A stretch of 40,191 nucleotides of DNA from JBOGGX01 sp050744245 (GTDB lineage Bacteria; Actinomycetota; Acidimicrobiia; Acidimicrobiales; JBOGGX01): the NCBI GenBank assembly GCA_050744245.1, contig JBOGGX010000271.1, positions 1 to 40,191 of the forward strand, given 5' to 3'. The notes beneath the pieces were generated by a model. The model was not told the origin of the DNA. It was given only the letters and a program-made list of their open reading frames with translations, and ran no database searches. The translations under genes were made by a program, and so were the position numbers. How positions within the stretch are numbered: position 1 is the first letter of the stretch; each line of letters begins with the position of its first letter. Shown here one piece after another: positions 34,183 through 40,191 of the stretch.

Positions 34183-35517
34183 ATGGGGAGCTACGACGAC
34201 GCCTACCGGCGCCGCATCGACGATCCCGACGGCTTCTGGCGGGAGGCGGCGGCCGCCATCGACTGGGACACCCCGCCGTCGACCGTGCTCGATGCGAGCG
34301 ACGCCCCGTTCTACCGCTGGTTCCCCGGCGGCCGGCTCAACACACCTGCCACAACGCCGTCGACCGGCACGTCGACGGCGGGCGGGGCGACCAGCCGGCC
34401 CTGGTGTACGACAGCCCGGTGACATCGACCGTCCGCCGGTTCACCTACGCCGAGCTGCAGGAGGAGGTGGCCCGGTTCGCCGGCGTCCTCCACGGGCTCG
34501 GCGTGGAACGGGGCCACACGGTCATCATCTACCTGCCGATGGTGCCCGAGGCGGTTGTGGCCATGCTCGCCTGCGCCCGGCTGGGGGCGGTCCACTCGGT
34601 GGTGTTCGGCGGCTTCGCGGCGAACGAGCTGGCGGTGCGGATCGACCACGCCCGGCCGCGGGTCGTGGTGTCGGCCTCGTGCGGCATCGAGGGCGCCCGC
34701 ATCGTCGAGTACAAGCCGCTGCTCGACGCGGCCCTCCAACAGGCCGAGCACCGCCCGGCGCACTGCGTCATAGTCGAACGACCGATGGCCCCGGCCGAAA
34801 TGGTCGCCGGCCGCGACATCGACTGGGCCGCGGCCATGACCGAGGCCGCGCCCGTCGCGTGCGTACCGGTCGAGGCCACCGATCCGCTCTACATCCTCTA
34901 CACCTCGGGCCCGACCGGCCGGCCCAAGGGCGTGGTCCGTGACAACGGCGGCCACGCGGTCGCCCTGCGCTGGAGCCTCCCCAACATCTACGGCGTCGGG
35001 CCGGGTGAGGTTTTCTGGGCCGCATCCGAGGTCGGCTGGGTCGTCGGCCACAGCTACATCGTCTACGCCCCGCTGCTGACCGGGTGCACGACGGTGCTGT
35101 ACGAGGGCAAGCCCGTCGGCATGCCCGACCCCGGCGCCTTCTGGCGGGTGGTGGCCGACCACGGCGTCAACGTCCTGTTCACCGCCCCCACCGCGTTCCG
35201 GGCGATCAAGAAGGAGGACCCCAAGGGCAAGCACCTGGCCGGCCACGACCTCTCGTCGCTGCGGCACCTGTTCCTGGCCGGCGAACGGCTCGACCCCGAC
35301 ACCTACCACTGGGCCCGCGATCTGCTCGGCATCCCGGTCATCGACCACTGGTGGCAGACCGAGACGGGGTGGCCCATCGCCGCCAACTGCGTCGGGATCG
35401 AGGAGCTCCCGGTCAGGCCCGGCTCGCCGACGAAGCCGGTGCCCGGCTATCGACGATCCGGCCGTCCTCGACGAGATCGGCCAGGCCGTCGGGACGCGAC
35501 CGTCGCCGCCGTCCTGA
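34183..35517 (+). pseudogene. Acetyl/propionyl-CoA synthetase (AMP-binding) lacking its C-terminal domain
   Basis: ATG 34183 opens SYDDAYRRRIDDPDGFWREA, a family-typical start, to FPGGRLNT. A two-base duplication (ACAC at ~34340) shifts the frame; then CHNAVDRHVDGGRGDQPALV and the AMP-binding core continue without break: TDPLYILYTSGPTGRPKGVV (P-loop), YGVGPGEVFWAASEVGWVVG, DHWWQTETGWPIAANC and GSPTKPVPGY. At ~35445-35451 the sequence jumps from PGY to AIDDPAVLDEIGQAVG and a TGA (35515), which is the normal very end of such enzymes. About 180-200 residues are missing, including the A8 hinge and the catalytic lysine domain. CCGGCTAT could serve as the short homology at the junction. The product could adenylate only poorly, if at all. 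Propionate or acetate preference is undecided. Confidence 0.82.
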
Positions 35518-35535
35518 CGCGCCAGAATCGGCCCC

Positions 35536-36291
35536 TTGCCCGACAACCAGTCCGAGCCGCCTCCCGAGTCGGAGGAGACCGCCCAGAACCCGCCCCGGCG
35601 GCTGCCCCGACCGGTGCTGGTCGCCGTCTCGACCGTGCTGATCGGGTTCGTGGTCGCCGGGTATGTCGGCGACGCCCTGGCCCCGACGCTGGTCGACACG
35701 CATCCCTTGGTGCTGCTGCTCCTCAACCCACGGGTGCGCAACCTGGTCCTCATCACCAACCAGCTCGACACGGCCACCTACTACATGGTCGGCACGCTTC
35801 GGCTCATGCTCTCGGACCCGCTCTTCTACCTGGTCGGCTACGCCTACGGCGACGCGGCCGTCCGGTGGACCGAGCGCCGGGCCCCCACCTACGGCGACCT
35901 GCTCCGACGGCTCGAGCGGTTCTTCGGGCGGGCCTCGTACCCGATGGTGGCGATCGCTCCCAACAGCTACATCTGCCTGTTCGCCGGGGCGGCCCGCATG
36001 CCGCTGGCCGCGTTCTTCACCCTCAACTTCGCGGGAACCGCGGTCCGGCTGTACCTCATCCGCCGGTTCGGCGTGGCGTTCGAGAGCCCGATCGACTGGG
36101 TCCTCGACTTCGTCGCCCGCTACCGGATTCCGCTGCTCGTCGTCACCGTCGGCCTGGTCGCGTTCAGCATCTGGAGCGAGCGCCGCCAGGGCCAGTCGAG
36201 GGTGCAGGCGCTCGGGCACCTGGAGGAGGAGTTGGAGGAGGCCGAGCGGGAGATCGAGGCCGAGGCGGAAAGTGAGGACGAGGCGACATGA
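35536..36291 (+). CDS. DedA/VTT-like membrane protein
   Basis: A 251-residue protein, TTG start at 35536; an in-frame stop lies 21 bases upstream, and no ATG or GTG exists in that space. N-terminal ~25 residues are Pro/Glu-rich. Hydrophobic segments lie at about 27-50, 60-75, 85-100, 135-175 and 200-215. The stretch YPMVAIAPNSYICLFAGAAR then MPLAAFFTLNFAGTAVRLYL resembles the VTT/DedA re-entrant and helix pattern (membrane lipid scramblase-like). The C-terminus (EEELEEAEREIEAEAESEDE) is a strongly acidic helix. Assignment is moderate. It follows the acyl-CoA synthetase by 18 bp and overlaps the SDR start by 4 bp, so the three form one operon. Confidence 0.75.
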   Translation: MPDNQSEPPPESEETAQNPPRRLPRPVLVAVSTVLIGFVVAGYVGDALAPTLVDTHPLVLLLLNPRVRNLVLITNQLDTATYYMVGTLRLMLSDPLFYLVGYAYGDAAVRWTERRAPTYGDLLRRLERFFGRASYPMVAIAPNSYICLFAGAARMPLAAFFTLNFAGTAVRLYLIRRFGVAFESPIDWVLDFVARYRIPLLVVTVGLVAFSIWSERRQGQSRVQALGHLEEELEEAEREIEAEAESEDEAT

Positions 36292-37040
36292 GTCAGCGCG
36301 GAATGGCGGTGGTGACCGGCGCCAGCTCGGGGATCGGGGCGGCCACGGCCCGCCGGCTGGCGGCCGAGGGTTTCGACGTCGTCGTGGGCGCGAGGAGGAT
36401 CGAGCGGCTGCGAGAGCTCGCCGACGAGATCGAGGACGCCAGCGGAGGGCGGGCGGTGGCCCGGACGCTCGACGTCACCGACGCCGCCTCGGTCGATGGC
36501 TTCTGCGCCGAGGTGGCCGAGTGTCGAGTCCTGGTGAACAACGCGGGCGGCGCCCCTCGGGCTCGAACCGGTGGTCGAGGCCGCCGTCGAGCAGTGGCGG
36601 GTGATGTACGACAGCAACGTCCTCGGGCTTTGCGCGTCACCCAAGGGCTGCTTCCCCGGCTGCGGGCGGGCGGCGACGGCCACATCGTGAACATCGGGTC
36701 GATCGCCGGGTTCGAGGCCTACCCGGGAGGCGCCGGCTACAACGCGGCCAAGTTTGCGGTGCGGGCCGTCACCCAGGTCCTGCGGATGGAGCTGTTGGGC
36801 GAGCCCCTACGGGTCGCCGAGGTCGACCCGGGCATGGTCGAGACCGAGTTCAGCCTGGTGCGCTTCGGCGGCGACGAGAAGCGGGCCGGGCACGTGTACG
36901 AGGGGCTCACGCCGTTGACCGCCGACGACGTGGCCGACTGCGTGGCCTGGGCCGTCACCCGGCCCGGCCACGTCAACATCGACCAGATCGTGGTCCGACC
37001 CCGCGACCAGGCCACCGCGACCATGTACAACCGCCGCTGA
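36288..37040 (+). CDS. Short-chain dehydrogenase/reductase (classical SDR), with a compensated local frameshift
   Basis: A 250-residue NAD(P)-dependent oxidoreductase. It has VVTGASSGIGAATARRLAAE (cofactor loop), an Arg after the second strand (VVGARRIERLRELA, NADP-type), LVNNAGGAP (NNAG), the catalytic Ser in NIGSIAGFEA, and YNAAKFAVRAVTQ (Tyr-X3-Lys). Residues ~86-107 (RARTGGRGRRRAV ...) are out of frame: from 36556 to ~36632 another frame reads LGLEPVVEAAVEQWRVMYDS and NVLGL, the normal sequence here. So one extra base (CCCC run) and one missing base (CT-TTG) bracket 25 codons, and the frame is restored. This is a typical sequence-error pair, or a rare double mutation. The ATG overlaps the DedA-like stop (ATGA). 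Confidence 0.88.
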   Translation: MSQRGMAVVTGASSGIGAATARRLAAEGFDVVVGARRIERLRELADEIEDASGGRAVARTLDVTDAASVDGFCAEVAECRVLVNNAGGAPRARTGGRGRRRAVAGDVRQQRPRALRVTQGLLPRLRAGGDGHIVNIGSIAGFEAYPGGAGYNAAKFAVRAVTQVLRMELLGEPLRVAEVDPGMVETEFSLVRFGGDEKRAGHVYEGLTPLTADDVADCVAWAVTRPGHVNIDQIVVRPRDQATATMYNRR

Positions 37041-37051
37041 CCTCTGGGGGG

Positions 37052-37816
37052 CTACAGGTCGAATAACTGGTCGAGGCCGACGGTGAGGCCTGGCCGGTCG
37101 GCCACGGCCTTGACCGCCAGCACCACGCCGGGCATGAAGCTCCCGACGTCGTAGGAGTCGTGGCGGATGGTGAGCGATTGCCCGTCGGTGCCGAGCACGA
37201 CCTCCTGATGGGCGACCAGGCCCCGGAGCCGCACCGAGTGGACACGGATGCCGCCCGGCCCCCGGCCCCCCCGCGCTCCGGCGATCACCTCGTGGTCGGT
37301 CGGGTCGTCGCCCCAGTCACCCGACGCCGCAGCCATGCGCTCGGCCGTCAGCATGGCCGTCCCCGACGGCGCGTCCCGCTTGCGATCGTGATGGAGCTCG
37401 ACGATCTCGGCCGAGTCGAAGTAGGGGGCGGCCAGCTCGGCGAACCTCATCATGAGAACGGCCCCGATGGCGAAGTTGGGGGCGATGAAACACCCGGTCG
37501 AGGTGAACGCGGCGCCGAAGCGCCGGTAGTCGTCGTCGGCGAACCCGGTGGTGCCGACGACCATGTGGATCCCCTGCGCCGCGGCCCACAGGATGTTGTC
37601 GCGGGCCGCGTCGGCGCGGGTGAAGTCGACCGCGACCTCCGCGTGTGCGTCGACGAGCGCCTGGCGATCGGCCGAGATCGTGATCCCGGCGACCGCCGAA
37701 CCGGCGTGGTGAGGGTCGACCGCGGCCACCAGCTCGAGGTCCGGGTCGTCGGCGACGGCCCGGCAGACGGCGGACCCGACCCGGCCGGCGGCGCCCAACA
37801 CCCCGACCCGGATCAT
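37052..37816 (-). CDS. dapB: 4-hydroxy-tetrahydrodipicolinate reductase
   Basis: A 254-residue NAD(P)H reductase, second step of the lysine/diaminopimelate branch after DapA. The nucleotide motif is VGVLGAAGRVGSAVCRAV at the N-terminus; VVGTTGF and APNFAIGAVLMMRF are family strings; the catalytic His142/His143 and Lys146 are in ELHHDRKRDAPSGTA; the end is GLTVGLDQLFDL. ATG 37816 is the likely start; ATG 37840 (MELASRPMIRVG) is also possible and would overlap the relaxase 3' end. The promoter region that should lie upstream has been replaced by the end of the relaxase gene, so expression may depend on that transcript (inference). Confidence 0.95.
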   Translation of the reverse strand: MIRVGVLGAAGRVGSAVCRAVADDPDLELVAAVDPHHAGSAVAGITISADRQALVDAHAEVAVDFTRADAARDNILWAAAQGIHMVVGTTGFADDDYRRFGAAFTSTGCFIAPNFAIGAVLMMRFAELAAPYFDSAEIVELHHDRKRDAPSGTAMLTAERMAAASGDWGDDPTDHEVIAGARGGRGPGGIRVHSVRLRGLVAHQEVVLGTDGQSLTIRHDSYDVGSFMPGVVLAVKAVADRPGLTVGLDQLFDL

Positions 37817-37827
37817 CGGCCGGGACG

Positions 37828-40095
37828 CTAGCTCCATGGCCGGGCGTCGAGGGGATGGTGCTGCGGGTCGGTGTGGGCGAGGTACCACGCGACGGTCTCG
37901 CATTCGATTCCGGCCGCAGCGGCGAGGGTACGAGTGGCCTCGCCCTTCACGGCTGCGCCGAGGACGCGGTAGCCGGCGGCGGTCCACGCGTCGGCGCACG
38001 CAGCGACGGTGGTGGTCTTGCCTGCCCCGGCACGGCCGATGGCAGCCTGGAAGCGGTGGCCTCGCTGGCACCATTCGGTCACGAGTCGTTGTTGTTCACC
38101 GGTGAGGTTGGGATGCCGTGCGATCGTGGCGTCGACGTGCGCGTCGGCGACGAGGTGTGCGCCTCGATGCAGCCCTTTGGAGAAGCGGCCGGCGATCCGT
38201 TCCTGGACTCTCAGCATCTCGACGGTGGTGAACAGCGCATCGTCCGCCTCGGTGAGCGCGACCACGTGGGACGAGGCGAGGAACTGGTCAGTCAGCTCGA
38301 GTAGGCGTTGCGCGCCACACAGCAAGGGCTGCGCATCGTGGTCGCCAGGTACGGGATGGTTCGCGAGTTCGGCGAGTGCTTCGGAGCGGGAGAACACCGA
38401 TCCGCCCGAGCAGATGCCGTCCGGCCCGGCGAGCGACGCGAACAGTTCCTCGGTGTCGATCGTCTGTTGGTGGGGATCTTGGGTGTTGATCGCGGCGAGC
38501 GCCTCCGGGGTCAGCCCGTTACGGGCGGCACGCTCGCGCCAGACGGCGACGAGTTCGTCGGCTGGCGTGTGGTTCTTGGCGGGCCGGGTGCGCAGGACGA
38601 TGTGCTCGATCTCGTTGGGGTGGGCGCCCCGGCCGATCTCTGCTTCCAGCTCCTGGAGGGCATCGTCGATCTCGTTGCGCCGGCGCGAGAACTCCCGCAC
38701 GACGGCATCGCTGATGCCGTCGATCTCCCAGCCTCCCCTGCGGCTGGGTCGCCAGCGGACACCGAGCGACACCGTAAGCCGGTGGCGCATCTCGGCAGTG
38801 GCCAGCGCGGACCCCGCATGGGCATCCGCGAACAGAGGTCGCGACCACAGCCCCCGATGAGTGCCGTCGGGCATGCGGGCGGTGTTGATGACGACGTTGT
38901 GGTGGTGCGGGAACGGATCCAGGGCCCGGGAGGTGAGGTGCTGGAACGAGGCGACCGCGAGCCCTTCGGCCGCCACCGGCTTGCCGTCGACCCGCCCGAC
39001 GGCCCGATCCTGAAGCCAGTCGACCGCCCAGTCGTTCCCGGCCTGGATCGACGCCAGCACGGCCTTCCGCGTTGCGTCGTTGCCGACAAGAGCGAGGACG
39101 CCGAGCGACTTCTCAGTGGTGAGGGTCAGGTCGTAGGCGACGCGGACGGCCGGTGGGCGGCGCCGTTCGAGGAACTGTGCGAGGTTCTCCCGGAGCACGA
39201 GCCACTGACCTTTCGTGCCCCGGTTGGCAACGAGGAATGCCCGCCGCGGCTGGCGCCCAGCAGCGAGTGTTCGTTCGATCTCGGCGCGATGGTCGTCGTG
39301 GTACCGGGCAACCCCCCGCAGGTAGCGGTTCGTGACGCCTGCGAGTCGGGCTGCTTCAGGGATCGTGAGCTGATCGTCAGCACTGCCCAGTGCCCGGATG
39401 CTGTCGGGATCGACCCCCGAATCGCGTTCGTGGGCACAGCGGTCCAGTTCGCTGGCCCGCACCCACCGGGAACCATCGGTCTCGATGAGTGGCCGGAGGT
39501 ACGAGCCTCCCGGTTGGCCGAACTGGCTGGTCAGAGCTCCAACGGGAGGTCGCGCGGGAGGTCGAACGGGATGTCGTTTGTCTCGTTCCGAGCCGGGAGA
39601 CGGCCCAGGAGGTCCTGCAAGCGGTCCCGGCACCCCCATGGCGCCGAGCGCGACGGCTGTGCCGACATCGAGCATCCGCTCGACCTCGCCCTGGGACACG
39701 CCGAGCGCCGCCGATACGTCGCCGACCCCGTACAGCGGCTCGCCGTCGGCTCCGAGTCGTGTGTGGGTTCCCGAGCCGAGGGTGGGACGACGACCCGCCG
39801 AGCCTTGGGCCGTGATGAGGCGTTCGCCGGTCTGAGGGTCGCGGCCGGAGAGCATGGCGGCGAAGTCGTCGCGCTGGACCATGCCGGACAATCCCATGCT
39901 GTGCGCCGTGCGGCCGAGCCAGCGCCCGGGCTCCTCGCCGCTGTCGGCGTAGTAGCGCTCCGGGCCACTCGCCCTTGGTCCGGCTGTCGGTGTCGGGGTC
40001 GCCTTGGGCCGGGGCTGAAGGTAGCGGACGATCGAGTCGACGACACGGGCCGTGTCGGCTCGCCCGCCGCCGAGCGGGGTGACGGTGAACTTCAC
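37828..40095 (-). CDS. MobF-family (TrwC/TraA-type) conjugative relaxase, truncated in the helicase domain
   Basis: A nicking enzyme of plasmid or ICE transfer. From GTG 40095 it opens KFTVTPLGGGRADTARVVDS, then YYADSGEEPGRWLGRTAHSM (catalytic Tyr region). A ~200-residue insert follows with a basic Pro-rich stretch and an excisionase/MerR-like HTH (LTIPEAARLAGVTNRYLRGV, ~240-260) before the family continues VAYDLTLTTEKSLGVL. The metal-binding triad is in DPFPHHHNVVINT (~395). The helicase part has Walker A IGRAGAGKTTTVAACADAW (~690) and stops after HPLDAR with PWS and a TAG. Intact proteins go on 'LDARtvliVDEaS' (Walker B) and for several hundred residues. So the RecD-like helicase is missing and the product cannot complete transfer. 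Stop and dapB start are 11 bp apart. The 5' end is intact, with TTG 40146 possible as an upstream start. Confidence 0.88.
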   Translation of the reverse strand: MKFTVTPLGGGRADTARVVDSIVRYLQPRPKATPTPTAGPRASGPERYYADSGEEPGRWLGRTAHSMGLSGMVQRDDFAAMLSGRDPQTGERLITAQGSAGRRPTLGSGTHTRLGADGEPLYGVGDVSAALGVSQGEVERMLDVGTAVALGAMGVPGPLAGPPGPSPGSERDKRHPVRPPARPPVGALTSQFGQPGGSYLRPLIETDGSRWVRASELDRCAHERDSGVDPDSIRALGSADDQLTIPEAARLAGVTNRYLRGVARYHDDHRAEIERTLAAGRQPRRAFLVANRGTKGQWLVLRENLAQFLERRRPPAVRVAYDLTLTTEKSLGVLALVGNDATRKAVLASIQAGNDWAVDWLQDRAVGRVDGKPVAAEGLAVASFQHLTSRALDPFPHHHNVVINTARMPDGTHRGLWSRPLFADAHAGSALATAEMRHRLTVSLGVRWRPSRRGGWEIDGISDAVVREFSRRRNEIDDALQELEAEIGRGAHPNEIEHIVLRTRPAKNHTPADELVAVWRERAARNGLTPEALAAINTQDPHQQTIDTEELFASLAGPDGICSGGSVFSRSEALAELANHPVPGDHDAQPLLCGAQRLLELTDQFLASSHVVALTEADDALFTTVEMLRVQERIAGRFSKGLHRGAHLVADAHVDATIARHPNLTGEQQRLVTEWCQRGHRFQAAIGRAGAGKTTTVAACADAWTAAGYRVLGAAVKGEATRTLAAAAGIECETVAWYLAHTDPQHHPLDARPWS

Positions 40096-40119
40096 CGGGA
40101 ACCGCCAGCGGGAGGTCCA

Positions 40120-40144
40120 GCAGGTTTCCCGAAGGGAAACCTGC
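40120..40144. other. Perfect 11-bp hairpin upstream of the relaxase
   Basis: GCAGGTTTCCC-GAA-GGGAAACCTGC, 25 bp upstream of the relaxase GTG. It could be an operator, the terminator of an upstream gene outside the window, or part of an origin of transfer, since MobF relaxases often act next to their own gene. No nick site can be pointed out. Confidence 0.5.
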
Positions 40145-40191
40145 AAATGTGTGCGCGCCGGACCTGCTGTTCAGCAGCGACGTGAGCGGGC

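Noticed and set aside
38308..40185. 625-codon open frame on the plus strand
   Set aside because: Antisense of the relaxase, which has clear catalytic motifs.
1..40191. tRNA/rRNA genes, CRISPR arrays, complete insertion sequences, attachment sites
   Set aside because: No cloverleaf, no regularly spaced identical repeats, no transposase or integrase motif and no duplicated tRNA end was found by reading. A tRNA scan would be needed to be certain.

Overview
The window is very GC-rich, gene-dense DNA that looks like an actinobacterial chromosome, probably from the Acidimicrobiia or a similar high-GC lineage; that placement is inference. Supporting features are GTG/TTG starts, stop/start overlaps between genes, DUF2630, Mth938-like and DUF2089 proteins, a SARP/STAND/WD40 regulator, a type-1 actinobacterial leuA with a leucine attenuator, and the minus-strand order dapB, dapA, RNase J, ftsK, rimO, pgsA, cinA. 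In many Actinobacteria these core genes sit close together. Here they keep order and strand but are split by accessory blocks.

Layout. 1-2241 (minus): cinA (runs off the left edge), pgsA and rimO form an operon. 2293-5497 (plus): an S9 prolyl-oligopeptidase and a secreted-type/beta-sandwich hypothetical. 5611-8307 (minus): an isochorismatase-like hydrolase, then a NarL-type response regulator and its histidine kinase (frameshifted). 8348-9281: Mth938-like and VOC proteins. 9734-15457 (plus): a giant regulator with cyclase-like, SARP/BTAD, two NTPase, TM and WD40 parts, broken by about eight indels and preceded by a SARP-type direct repeat. 15469-18868 (minus): 3-hydroxyacyl-CoA dehydrogenase and ftsK. 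18986-20615: remnants of an unidentified gene, a nitrilase and an exported class-V aminotransferase. 20909-24110 (minus): RNase J, dapA and a broken winged-helix-like gene. 24149-25694 (plus): a three-gene operon sharing a repeated SHOCT-like helical motif, driven by a strong promoter with a palindromic operator. 25760-30566 (minus): a 4Fe-4S/CDGSH protein, galE, an MFS exporter, DUF2630, a HAD hydrolase and an aquaporin. 30622-31252: a membrane protein. 31371-34127 (minus): leuA with its leader peptide and attenuator, and SURF1. 34183-37040 (plus): an acyl-CoA synthetase lacking its C-terminal domain, a DedA-like protein and an SDR. 37052-40095 (minus): dapB, then a MobF relaxase cut off just before the helicase Walker B and abutting dapB.

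Three things stand out. First, a family of four dispersed hairpin repeats (near 18.9, 25.7, 29.8 and 33.3 kb) shares a conserved flank CGAATGTGCGGTGG, while the inner stem differs between copies but stays self-complementary. Second, about 25 single-base indels are concentrated in roughly ten accessory genes, while about 19 kb of other genes are clean. Three genes also lost a large internal piece but kept both ends. This is either recent decay of the accessory fraction or locally poor assembly. Third, there are readable regulatory sites: the leucine attenuator, the SARP direct repeat and the operator of the SHOCT operon. No tRNA, rRNA, CRISPR array or complete insertion sequence was seen.
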